Assembly: GCA_937146645.1 (NCBI GenBank)
Contig: CAKZRQ010000012.1
Coordinates: 430,777-494,776 of the forward strand
Length of the DNA stretch: 64,000 nucleotides
Source: an uncultured Cyclobacteriaceae bacterium
GTDB lineage: Bacteria; Bacteroidota; Bacteroidia; Cytophagales; Cyclobacteriaceae
Reading direction: 5' to 3'
Shown: piece after piece, positions 25,268 through 32,681 of the stretch
Layout of the letters: each line of letters opens with the position of its first letter
Numbering within the stretch: position 1 is the first letter of the stretch
The notes under the pieces: generated by a model
What the model was told of the DNA's origin: nothing
Database searches by the model: none
The model's input: the letters and a program-made list of their open reading frames with translations, nothing else
Made by a program: the position numbers and the translations under genes

Positions 25268-25960
25268 TTAATAAGTGTATTTAATCAAAACACGCTTGGT
25301 GATCTTTTGATCATCTGGATTAATCGTCATTTCAGCATTATCAGCAGAGGCGGACATAGCCATTTTCATTCTGGGTGCTAACCTGGATTCACCCAAGACT
25401 TGAACTCTATGCACACTCAAACTCCTCAATCCCAAAGTGGCTGCCATAAGTCTGCTTCTGTCCTGGGCATCTTGAAGTGCCTCTGTCAACAAGGTGTTAT
25501 CTAGAGATTTCCTCGTAGCTTCAGAGATCTGAAAATGGAGATTAAAGCTCATGTCTCCGGCATCTTGAATGGATTCCACGATGGATTGAAGATCCTCATT
25601 TTTGCTATTTGTGATTATCCTGAGCGTCTGTCGAGCTACATAGCCGCTGTCTCGAGATACACCTTTTCGATAGATTCGATTCAGATCAACAGAGTAGTTG
25701 TCAGCAACAAGCTTGTAATCCTTGATTCGATTTCTTTTTAGCTCCTTGGCCAGGCTTTCAGTCTTTTTATTCAAGACTTCCACAGCCTCATTTACCTTCA
25801 TGGATTTCTCCTGAAGCATAATGGTGAAAATAGCTTCATCAGGAGCAATGGCCCGATCACTATACCCTTGAACTTCGATAATTGGAATAGTGGCCTCTTC
25901 TTGCGCATGCGCAAAGGAAACCGCAAATAGCAATAGGAATGTTGTTAGTATTGATTTCAT
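25268..25960 (-). CDS. SIMPL-domain (DUF541) exported protein
   Basis: 230 residues from the ATG at 25960, which is followed directly by a signal peptide (MKSILTTFLLLFAVSFAHAQ). An upstream in-frame start at 26002 would add 14 non-signal-like residues and is rejected. IIEVQGYSDRAIAPDEAIFTIML is the usual SIMPL/DUF541 opening, and ALQDAQDRSRLMAATLGL with SVHRVQVLGES follows the family pattern. Members are periplasmic or outer-membrane oligomeric proteins of poorly known role, such as BP26 of Brucella. It lies downstream of tyrA in the same direction (83 bases) and has no obvious link to that pathway. Confidence 0.88.
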   Translation of the reverse strand: MKSILTTFLLLFAVSFAHAQEEATIPIIEVQGYSDRAIAPDEAIFTIMLQEKSMKVNEAVEVLNKKTESLAKELKRNRIKDYKLVADNYSVDLNRIYRKGVSRDSGYVARQTLRIITNSKNEDLQSIVESIQDAGDMSFNLHFQISEATRKSLDNTLLTEALQDAQDRSRLMAATLGLRSLSVHRVQVLGESRLAPRMKMAMSASADNAEMTINPDDQKITKRVLIKYTY

Positions 25961-26043
25961 GGTGTTTTCTGTTTTACACCAATTTATCAAAACTCCCGCC
26001 AAGATCGATGGCCTACTGTTAAGTTGTGTGAATTAGCCTATCC

Positions 26044-26892
26044 TCAAGATTGGAGGTCCAAAATATCTCGGATGGAGTTGATTTCAGCCATTTCACTTTT
26101 CATATCCTCTCCAGAAGTTGCATCTATTTTTAACCTGAATTTTTGAAGATTTTCGATGTATCCATCCAAGGCCTCCAGGATATTATCCTTGTTTTCGGTG
26201 AAAATAGGAGCCCACATGGAAGGGCTTGATTTCGCAAGTCGAACTGTGGAAGCAAACCCAGATCCAGCCATGTCAAAGATGTTTTTATCATCCTCCATTT
26301 TCTGAAGAACTGTTTTGCCAAGCATGAACGAAGAGATATGGGAAAGATGGGATACGAAAGCCAATTGCTTATCGTGCTCATCAGGCTCCATAAACCTTAA
26401 TTTAAGATTTAGCGCATCAAAGAGCTCATAAGCCTTTTCTTTTAGGTGAAGATCCGTTTTTTCCATTTCACAAAGGATCATCACCTTTCTATCCAAAAGC
26501 TCTGGAAATGCGGCTCGAGGACCTGAATATTCTGTTCCGGCAATTGGGTGCCCAGCCAAAAATTGCTTTCTCTTTGGGTGATCAGCAAGAGCTTTGCAAA
26601 TCGTACTCTTGGTCGATCCCAAATCAATGACAAGGCTTTCCGGCCCAACTTTATCCAAAGTTGCACTCACCAGGCTCGCCAAAGTATCAGCTGGGGTAGC
26701 AATAATAGCAAGATCAACATCCTCATCTGGAAGTTCCTGTGCTTTGTCTATCATACCCAAGGTATGAGCATCTTTGAGGTTTTGCTCGCTGGTATCCCAA
26801 CCCGAAATCTCTAATTCATGAAACTTTTGCCTGGCGGCCAGTGCAAAAGATCCTCCTAATAATCCTAAACCTGTAATGTGTAATTTTTTCAT
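26044..26892 (-). CDS. tyrA: Prephenate dehydrogenase
   Basis: 282 residues from ATG at 26892. It converts prephenate to 4-hydroxyphenylpyruvate with NAD(P)+ in tyrosine synthesis. Rossmann loop GLGLLGGS (8-15), ATPADTLASL, VIDLGSTKSTI and the active-site block LAGHPIAGTEYSGPRAAFPELL are all standard TyrA features, as is AFVSHLSHISSFML. There is no fused chorismate mutase; that activity is on the DAHP synthases upstream. The longer reading from 26931 would overlap the aminotransferase by 38 bases, whereas the ATG at 26892 follows its TAG after one base. Last gene of the aromatic cluster. Confidence 0.96.
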   Translation of the reverse strand: MKKLHITGLGLLGGSFALAARQKFHELEISGWDTSEQNLKDAHTLGMIDKAQELPDEDVDLAIIATPADTLASLVSATLDKVGPESLVIDLGSTKSTICKALADHPKRKQFLAGHPIAGTEYSGPRAAFPELLDRKVMILCEMEKTDLHLKEKAYELFDALNLKLRFMEPDEHDKQLAFVSHLSHISSFMLGKTVLQKMEDDKNIFDMAGSGFASTVRLAKSSPSMWAPIFTENKDNILEALDGYIENLQKFRLKIDATSGEDMKSEMAEINSIRDILDLQS

Positions 26893-26893
26893 T

Positions 26894-28039
26894 CTAACTA
26901 TTGTCTTTGATCCTTTGGATCGCTTCTTCAAATTTTTGTTCAGGAACGCAAAGTGAGATCCTTACAAAGGATTCTCCATTGCTACCAAAAATATGACCTG
27001 GTGTGATGAATATGTTTTTGTCTTTTAAAATTCGATCTGAAAATTCTTCAGAACTTTCATCCTTTGGGACTTTCGCCCAAAGAAACATACCAGCTTGATT
27101 CCTATCGATGGATAAGTCTAGATTCTCTGCTAATTGCATTGCGAGTGCCTTTCTTTTCGAATAGGTGTCATTCAAACTCTGGAACCATTCTTTACTGGAT
27201 TTTAAGGCTTTGATAGCGCCCATTTGGAGTCCATAAAACATTCCAGAATCCATGTTGCTCTTCACCTTCAGGACAGCATCAATTTTGTCTTTCGACCCAG
27301 CAAGCATTCCTACTCTCCAACCTGCCATATTGAAAGTTTTACTCAAGGAATTAAGCTCAAGACAATGCTCCTGAGCACCATTAATTTGCATTAAGCTGAG
27401 TGGTTTTTCCGTGAGGATATGAGCATATGGATTATCATTCACCAGCAGAATATTGTGCTTTTTGGCAAAGTCAAAAGCCTTCTTAAAAAGAGTCAAACTT
27501 GCTGTTTTCCCCGTTGGCATATGAGGGAAATTGATCCACATAAGCTTCACCTTACTTAGGTCTTTCCCTTCGAATTCATCTAGCTCAATACCATCTTCAC
27601 CAATAGAATAATTTCTCACCTTGGCTTGAGTCAGCTTTGCGGCAGCTGAATAAGTTGGGTAACCAGGATTCGGGATTAGCACTTCGTCCCCCGGGTTCAG
27701 GAATGCCATGTTGATGTGCATGATTCCTTCTTTGGAGCCGTTAAGAGGTAAAATTTCTGAATCCGAATTAAGCTCAACGGTGAAGTGATTCTGGTAATAT
27801 TCAGAAATCGCGCTTCGTAATTCAGGTATTCCACGATAGCTTTGGTAACCATGAATAGATTCCTGATTGGCAGCCTTGTTTAGAGCTTCTATCACTTTTG
27901 GATGCGGAGGAAGATCAGGATTCCCGATCCCCAGATTTATCACATCCTTTCCCTGAGAGATCATTTCACTGATCTGCTTCAGTTTTGTGGAAAAGTAGTA
28001 TTCGCTTGCGCCCGCTATACGATCTGCAAAACCCTTCAT
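26894..28039 (-). CDS. PLP-dependent class I/II aminotransferase of the aromatic operon
   Basis: 381 residues, fold-type I aminotransferase. The PLP lysine is Lys234 in ELNSLSKTFNMAGWRVGM. Others are NGSKEGIMHINMAF, NPGYPTY, WINFPHMPTGKTAS (a His replaces the usual Asn-Pro after FP) and VNDNPYAHI (the Asp that pairs with PLP nitrogen). Its position between pheA and tyrA points to transamination of phenylpyruvate/4-hydroxyphenylpyruvate or prephenate. LL-diaminopimelate-type or aspartate specificity cannot be excluded from sequence. The start overlaps the pheA stop by 4 bases. Confidence 0.92.
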   Translation of the reverse strand: MKGFADRIAGASEYYFSTKLKQISEMISQGKDVINLGIGNPDLPPHPKVIEALNKAANQESIHGYQSYRGIPELRSAISEYYQNHFTVELNSDSEILPLNGSKEGIMHINMAFLNPGDEVLIPNPGYPTYSAAAKLTQAKVRNYSIGEDGIELDEFEGKDLSKVKLMWINFPHMPTGKTASLTLFKKAFDFAKKHNILLVNDNPYAHILTEKPLSLMQINGAQEHCLELNSLSKTFNMAGWRVGMLAGSKDKIDAVLKVKSNMDSGMFYGLQMGAIKALKSSKEWFQSLNDTYSKRKALAMQLAENLDLSIDRNQAGMFLWAKVPKDESSEEFSDRILKDKNIFITPGHIFGSNGESFVRISLCVPEQKFEEAIQRIKDNS

Positions 28040-28872
28040 TTCATTCCCCGCTCATACGTACCTAAAACCTTGACCTCTCCTAATTCTTTTGAAATCTCCT
28101 CCATGCAAAGCTCAAAATTCCTACCCTTATCAAATAATGTATCGATGAAAAAAGCATATTCCCAGGGCTTCTCCATCACCGGAACAGATTGGATCTTACT
28201 CAGGTCAAAATCATACTCGTGAATTTTGGTAAGAAGTTTTGCCAGTGATCCGGGTTGATTTTTTATGGTGATTTTAAGGGAAGCTTTTGAATGGCTAGCT
28301 TCCAAGCTTCTATTTCCCTTCCGGAGGAAAATAAACCGAGTGAAATTATTTTTCACCGTTTGAATATCCTCAGCGAGAATTTCCAGTCCGTAAATATCCG
28401 CAGCAATTCTACTTCCGATGGCACTAATCTCCAAGGTCTTAGCTTCGCTGATTTCTCTGGCTACTGTCGCAGTGTCTTTAGCTGCTTTGGTTTGGAGGTT
28501 GGGATATTTAGAAAGAAAGCTTTTACACTGTAGAAGTGCCATGGGGTGAGACTGAATCTGCTTAAGGTTTTCAATTTTTTGCCCGGGCAAAGCCATCAAT
28601 TGATGGGAAATGGGCAGGTAATGTTCTCCAGAAACAGAAAGTCCATGACTATCGATGAGATCGTAATTGGGTAGTATGGCTCCCGCGATGGAGTTTTCAA
28701 TCGCCATAACTCCTTCATCAGCTTCCCCTAGGGCCACATTTTGGGCTACCTCCTCAAATGAATCCAGATAAAGAACTTCTGCAGTGTCTCCGAATTTCTC
28801 TAAAGCAACTTGATGATGGAATGAACCCGGAATTCCTTGGATAGCTACTACTTTACTAGATTTCATGCTCAA
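28036..28872 (-). CDS. pheA: Prephenate dehydratase with ACT domain
   Basis: 278 residues. It decarboxylates and dehydrates prephenate to phenylpyruvate. IQGIPGSFHHQVALEKFG opens the catalytic domain, AIENSIAGAILPNYDLI is the substrate-binding stretch, and NNFTRFIFLRKG is the family T-R-F signature. An ACT domain (about 195-270, ITIKNQPGSLAKLLTKIHEYDFDLSKIQSVPV) is the expected site of Phe feedback. The usual GALV segment after the ACT start is replaced by GSLA, a mild difference. It overlaps aroA by 17 bases at the start and the aminotransferase by 4 at the end, showing tight translational coupling. Confidence 0.96.
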   Translation of the reverse strand: MSMKSSKVVAIQGIPGSFHHQVALEKFGDTAEVLYLDSFEEVAQNVALGEADEGVMAIENSIAGAILPNYDLIDSHGLSVSGEHYLPISHQLMALPGQKIENLKQIQSHPMALLQCKSFLSKYPNLQTKAAKDTATVAREISEAKTLEISAIGSRIAADIYGLEILAEDIQTVKNNFTRFIFLRKGNRSLEASHSKASLKITIKNQPGSLAKLLTKIHEYDFDLSKIQSVPVMEKPWEYAFFIDTLFDKGRNFELCMEEISKELGEVKVLGTYERGMK

Positions 28873-30091
28873 GCAACTTGGTTTCTATTCCAATGGACCT
28901 GCAATGTTTCCAGAAGCTCGGATAGGACTTATTCACGACTGAAGAGTCCTTGATTTCAACATCTGTTTTTGTCAAAAGTGGCATAAAAGCCATTCCCATC
29001 CGGTGATCATCATAGGTTTCAATGGTCACTTTTTGTGGCATTGATACAGAAGGGATCAATTCAAAAACCTCGTTTTCTCCTTCAATTAGTTGTGCTCCGA
29101 ATTTTCCGAGCTCTTGTTGGAGAGCATAAATTCTATCTGTCTCTTTTATCCTGAGACTTTCCAAGCCAGTGAACTTTGGGTTTTGGCCAAGGATGGCACA
29201 GGTCACAGCGATCGTCTGTGCTAAGTCGGGACAGTGAGTAAAGTCCCATTCCTTTAGTCCTTTGACCGCTTGTTTGGTCAACAGAACTCCGCCTTCCTTG
29301 AATTCGCTTTTTACTCCGAGTGACTCCATAATTTCTACCACCTTAGAATCTCCCTGGAGACTATTTTCTTTCAAGCCTTCTAAAAAAAGAGAGCCTTTGT
29401 CAGCACAAGCTAGAAGGCTGAACCAGTAGCTCGCTCCAGACCAATCACTTTCTACAGCGAATGTGGTCGACTTATAATTTTGATTTTTGATATTGATTTT
29501 TCGATCATCCCAAGTGTACTCAATACCGAATTCTGACATCAATTGAAGAGTCATCTCGATATAGGTTCGGGACCCAATTTTTCCTTCAAGTTCAAGCTCC
29601 AGACCTTCAGGAAGGGTAGGGGCAATCATTAAAATAGCTGAGATGTACTGTGAAGAAACATCGCCTCTTATTTTAATCTTATCCGTTCTTTGCTCTGGAA
29701 AGCCATTTATCGCTAGTGGCGGATATCCTTCTTCGGTTAGATAATGAACGCTAGCTCCGAGCTCCTTCAATGCTTCCACAAGAATTCCAATTGGTCTTTG
29801 GCACATTCTGTCAGTGCCGGTCATTACCTTCTGCTTACCAGTGATCGCTGCGTATGCGGTCAGAAATCTCATGGTCGTACCAGCATCCAAAACATCATAG
29901 ACCGGTGGATCCTTTTTCAGTAACCGAATCATAGTCTGTGAATCTCTGGCCTCAGCAAGATTTGTAATCTTGTTTTCACCTTCGGTCAAAGCATCGATGA
30001 TCAAGGCACGATTTGATTCACTTTTTGATGCAGGTAATGGGATGCTATGAGCACCAAAGCTTTCCTTTTGTAGCAATAAAATATCAGACAT
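28856..30091 (-). CDS. aroA: 3-phosphoshikimate 1-carboxyvinyltransferase (EPSP synthase)
   Basis: 411 residues. It joins PEP and shikimate-3-phosphate. PLPASKSESNRALII holds the shikimate-3-phosphate lysine and serine. DAGTTMRFLTAY, TGTDRMCQRPIG, KIRGDVSSQYISAILM, SDWSGASYWFSLLA, RIKETDRIYAL and YDDHRMGMAF are the remaining catalytic landmarks in order. The PEP-binding loop reads DAGTTMRFLTA where classical class I enzymes have LGNAGTAMRPL, a known variation outside Proteobacteria. It overlaps aroB by 8 bases and pheA by 17. Confidence 0.96.
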   Translation of the reverse strand: MSDILLLQKESFGAHSIPLPASKSESNRALIIDALTEGENKITNLAEARDSQTMIRLLKKDPPVYDVLDAGTTMRFLTAYAAITGKQKVMTGTDRMCQRPIGILVEALKELGASVHYLTEEGYPPLAINGFPEQRTDKIKIRGDVSSQYISAILMIAPTLPEGLELELEGKIGSRTYIEMTLQLMSEFGIEYTWDDRKINIKNQNYKSTTFAVESDWSGASYWFSLLACADKGSLFLEGLKENSLQGDSKVVEIMESLGVKSEFKEGGVLLTKQAVKGLKEWDFTHCPDLAQTIAVTCAILGQNPKFTGLESLRIKETDRIYALQQELGKFGAQLIEGENEVFELIPSVSMPQKVTIETYDDHRMGMAFMPLLTKTDVEIKDSSVVNKSYPSFWKHCRSIGIETKLLEHEI

Positions 30092-31133
30092 TTTTTAGTG
30101 CTTGGTTTTGATAAAAATGGATAGAATCCATGATTTGGGCCCTTGTGACAGGAATGTTGTATGTGCAATCCCCAATAGAATTAAGCAAAGAGAAGAGAAG
30201 GGTATTGCCTTCATTCTTTTTGTCCTGAAGACATAAATCAGTGATGGGTTCCATATCTGATTTGGGTATTTCTATCTTTCCAAAAACACTCAGAAAAGCC
30301 TCAGAAATTTTTTCAAGATCAGATTCTGACATTCCGTTGATTTCTTTAGAGAGATAGGCTTCGCAAATCATTCCAATGGCTATCGCCTCACCATGTAATA
30401 GATGCTTTTCTCCATCCAGATAATAGCTTTCCATGGCATGGCCGACGGTGTGTCCAAAGTTCAAAATCTTCCTCAATCCACCTTCTTTTGGATCGGCAGA
30501 TACCACCTGGCTTTTTATCTCGACTGATTTTTGGATGAGATCGCTCCAAGTGGAGTCTTTCCAATTTCCAAGGTTTAGTAACCTGAAATAATTTTCGTCT
30601 GAAATCAGACCATGCTTCATGATTTCAGCAAAGCCAGATCTCAGCTCTTTATCTGGTAATGTCGCGAGAAATTCGGATGAAACGATGACCTTTTCGGGCT
30701 GATTGAAGACGCCTAGATGATTTTTGAAGCTTTGGAAGTCTATTCCCAGTTTCCCGCCAACACTAGCATCTACCTGAGATAAAAGGGTGGTTGGAATATT
30801 GACAAAACGGATTCCTCTTTTATAGATAGAAGCGCAAAAGCCACCCATGTCAGTGATAACCCCGCCGCCCAGGTTAATGACTAAGGCTTTGCGATCAAGC
30901 CTGGCTTGAGTCATTTTATCCCAAATAGCTTCACAGGTTTGAAGGTTTTTATTCTTTTCTCCTTGCTCTGCAATGAACACCCTAGAATCATCAATGCTCA
31001 AGTCTCCGAGTAATGGGAGACAATGGATATGAGTGTTTTCATCACAAATAAGAAATACTTGAGATGGAGCTATTTCCTGGATGATGGTTTGAACATCCTC
31101 AGAAATGTGAGTGGAAAAAAGGACTTCCTTCAA
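30084..31133 (-). CDS. aroB: 3-dehydroquinate synthase
   Basis: 349 residues. It cyclises DAHP to 3-dehydroquinate with NAD+ and a metal. Features in order: VINLGGGVITDMGGFCASIYKRGIRFVNIPTTLLSQVDASVGGKLGIDF, AEIMKHGLI, KILNFGHTVGHAMES and LLHGEAIAIGM. The His residues in FGHTVGHA and LHGEA and the Glu in AEIMKHG are the zinc ligands. The gene starts 20 bases after the U-tract of an intrinsic terminator that follows the DAHP synthase gene, so its expression probably depends on read-through or on a promoter I cannot see. It overlaps aroA by 8 bases. Confidence 0.97.
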   Translation of the reverse strand: MKEVLFSTHISEDVQTIIQEIAPSQVFLICDENTHIHCLPLLGDLSIDDSRVFIAEQGEKNKNLQTCEAIWDKMTQARLDRKALVINLGGGVITDMGGFCASIYKRGIRFVNIPTTLLSQVDASVGGKLGIDFQSFKNHLGVFNQPEKVIVSSEFLATLPDKELRSGFAEIMKHGLISDENYFRLLNLGNWKDSTWSDLIQKSVEIKSQVVSADPKEGGLRKILNFGHTVGHAMESYYLDGEKHLLHGEAIAIGMICEAYLSKEINGMSESDLEKISEAFLSVFGKIEIPKSDMEPITDLCLQDKKNEGNTLLFSLLNSIGDCTYNIPVTRAQIMDSIHFYQNQALKNV

Positions 31134-31153
31134 TTCAAGTTTGGATAGGGTAC

Positions 31154-31183
31154 AAAAAAGGAAAGGCTATTCACTAGCCTTCC
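31154..31183 (-). terminator. Intrinsic terminator between the second DAHP synthase gene and aroB
   Basis: On the minus strand, GGAAGGCTA pairs with TAGCCTTTCC (one bulged T) around a short GTGAA loop, followed by six T. It starts 15 bases after the DAHP synthase stop and ends 20 bases before the aroB ATG. Within an apparent operon this would cut downstream expression unless read through. Confidence 0.75.
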
Positions 31184-31197
31184 TCTTCAAATATCGA

Positions 31198-32307
31198 TTA
31201 TTTTTTAATCGGCTCGGCCTCTCTAAGTTGCTTTTCTTGTCTTTTTACAGATTCCTCGTGAATACAATACAGCAACTCCTTCATGAACTTAGCGCTCAGA
31301 TTTTTGTCAACTCCCTTTTGAGTTCGGCTCTCCATTACTTCTTTCCATCGATCTGATTGGAATACGGTCAGGTGGTTCGCTCTTTTATGCTCACCAATCT
31401 GGTCGACCACTGCAAATCTTTCCTGAAGGATATCCAAAAGCTGATCATCCATGTGATCTACTGCCCTCCTTAGATCATTTAATCTTTCGCTCGGCTCTTG
31501 CTCTTCGAGAGGCTGCTTGAAGTCGATTTGATCCAAGATTTCTTTCAGTGCTTGAGGTGTCACCTGCTGCTTGGCATCGGACCATGCATTATCAGGATCA
31601 TGATGTGTTTCTATCATTAGGCCATCCAGGCCAAAGTTTATTGCTCTTTGGGATACCTCAAGAATACCATCTCTTTTACCAACGATGTGACTAGGATCAT
31701 TAATCACTTCCATACCTTCCCACTTTCGCTTAAGGTGCATGGGCATGGACCAATTGGGCTTGTTTCTGAATCGCTTGTCGTAGGCATCAGAGAAACCTCG
31801 GTGAATGGCTGCCAACTTTTCTATCCCAACTGCATGAAAACGTTCGATAGCTCCCATCCAAAGATCAAGATCTGGGTTCATCGGGTTTTTCACCATCACC
31901 GGGATGTCCACACCTCTGAGGGCGTCAGCTATTTCTTGTACAGCAAAAGGATTAACCGTAGTCCTTGCTCCAATCCAAAGCACATCCACCTTATTCTTCA
32001 AGGCTATTTCCACATGACCAGCGTTGCCAACCTCAGTTGTCACTGGGATATTCAGATGATGTCTGACGATTTCCATCCATCTTAAGCCTTCTTCTCCTAT
32101 ACCTTCAAAACTTCCTGGTCTGGTTCTTGGCTTCCAGATTCCTACCCTAAACAGATCAGGGCAAACATTGGCAGTCTTCATATCCTTACAGATCTGTTCG
32201 ATCTGCTCGGGAGACTCAGCACTGCAGGGCCCTGCGATAATCAGTGGAGAATCTAGTCCTAATCCCCAGTCTTTAATTTGCTTGTGTGATTTCATGGTTG
32301 TGAGCAT
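31198..32307 (-). CDS. Bifunctional DAHP synthase / chorismate mutase (type II), copy 2, attenuator-controlled
   Basis: 369 residues. The N-terminal 260 or so are a KDO8P/type-Ib-like DAHP synthase: IIAGPCSAESPEQI, VGIWKPRTRPGSFEGIGEEGL, DVLWIGARTTVNPFAVQEIADAL, VMVKNPMNPDLDLW, IHRGFSDA and DPSHIVGKRDGI. The C-terminal part (about 275-360) is an AroQ chorismate mutase (LNDLRRAVDHMDDQLLDILQERFAVVDQIGEHKRAN). It catalyses the entry step from PEP and erythrose-4-phosphate and also makes prephenate. Two starts are possible, 32307 and the nearer ATG at 32295. The terminator U-tract ends 5 bases before 32307, so the gene lies directly behind an attenuator. A paralog is encoded immediately upstream. 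Confidence 0.95.
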   Translation of the reverse strand: MLTTMKSHKQIKDWGLGLDSPLIIAGPCSAESPEQIEQICKDMKTANVCPDLFRVGIWKPRTRPGSFEGIGEEGLRWMEIVRHHLNIPVTTEVGNAGHVEIALKNKVDVLWIGARTTVNPFAVQEIADALRGVDIPVMVKNPMNPDLDLWMGAIERFHAVGIEKLAAIHRGFSDAYDKRFRNKPNWSMPMHLKRKWEGMEVINDPSHIVGKRDGILEVSQRAINFGLDGLMIETHHDPDNAWSDAKQQVTPQALKEILDQIDFKQPLEEQEPSERLNDLRRAVDHMDDQLLDILQERFAVVDQIGEHKRANHLTVFQSDRWKEVMESRTQKGVDKNLSAKFMKELLYCIHEESVKRQEKQLREAEPIKK

Positions 32308-32312
32308 TAATG

Positions 32313-32343
32313 AAAAAAGCCCGACTCTTTCGAATCGGGCTTT
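32313..32343 (-). terminator. Attenuator terminator of the aromatic operon
   Basis: Minus-strand stem AAAGCCCGATTC / GAGTCGGGCTTT (12 pairs, one G-U) closed by a GAAA tetraloop, followed by a run of T to 32313. It sits 15 bases after the stop of the aromatic-rich leader peptide and just before the DAHP synthase start. It follows no full-length gene end, which marks it as a regulated leader terminator. Confidence 0.9.
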
Positions 32344-32394
32344 GTAATATTTTTGTTTTTAGTTTCTGGCTAATTGATACACAGCTCCGATTCG
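32331..32394 (-). promoter_or_regulatory. Antiterminator pairing within the leader transcript
   Basis: On the minus strand, CGAATCGG (32394-32387, leader-peptide codons 21-23) is the exact reverse complement of CCGATTCG (32338-32331), which is the 5' arm of the terminator. Allowing one bulged A, the helix extends by GCT/AGC to 11 pairs. The two structures are mutually exclusive. A ribosome stalled at codons 8-16 would leave codons 21-23 free to form the antiterminator. I did not find a clear third segment that would sequester CGAATCGG. Confidence 0.72.
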
Positions 32395-32454
32395 TTGTCG
32401 ATTACGAAAGTAAAAGTAAAAAAAGGTAAAATATAGAGCCGTAAAGATTAACAT
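32359..32454 (-). CDS. Phe/Tyr-rich leader peptide of the aromatic attenuator
   Basis: 31 codons, ATG at 32454 to TAA at 32359. Residues 8-16 read YFTFFYFYF, so eight of nine are Phe or Tyr; in all there are 6 Phe and 4 Tyr. The second half (RNRQRIGAVYQLARN) is ordinary. This composition matches leader peptides such as PheL, where scarce charged tRNA stalls the ribosome. The ATG is the fifth base after the -7 element, so the mRNA may be leaderless or nearly so, which is tolerable in a phylum with weak Shine-Dalgarno use. It is too short for automatic gene callers. Confidence 0.85.
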   Translation of the reverse strand: MLIFTALYFTFFYFYFRNRQRIGAVYQLARN

Positions 32455-32681
32455 GCTTCAAATGTATATGGAGGATATTTAAAAACAAAATCAAGAATTA
32501 GAGTGGTTCTTTGCCATTTTTGAAATGATTTAACGCTTTCCTTATTTTTTTCTAAATGGATAAAATTTCCATCGATCAAACAGAATAATATTTCGACTTT
32601 ATTTCAATTGACGTAATAAAGATTTGATCTGTAAAGAAAGAAATTTTTCTAATTCCGAGAGAATAAAATCTATCCAAAGGA
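32455..32681. other. AT-rich intergenic DNA between the two DAHP synthase genes
   Basis: This is the promoter-side part of the only gap above 300 bases (32308-32681). Apart from the promoter at 32459-32489 I see no open frame worth calling, no tRNA and no GC-rich hairpin that would end transcription from the first DAHP synthase. Read-through from copy 1 into the leader is therefore possible. Confidence 0.6.
32459..32489 (-). promoter_or_regulatory. Bacteroidota-type promoter of the attenuator leader
   Basis: Minus strand TTTG (32489-32486), then a 19-base spacer, then TACATTTG (32466-32459). This is an exact match to the known Bacteroidota consensus TTTG-N19-TAnnTTTG. Transcription would start close to the leader-peptide ATG at 32454. 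It shows that the second DAHP synthase has its own promoter, apart from the upstream paralog. Confidence 0.75.

Noticed and set aside
31648..32085. 145-codon open frame on the plus strand
   Set aside because: Antisense to the DAHP synthase domain; no motif.
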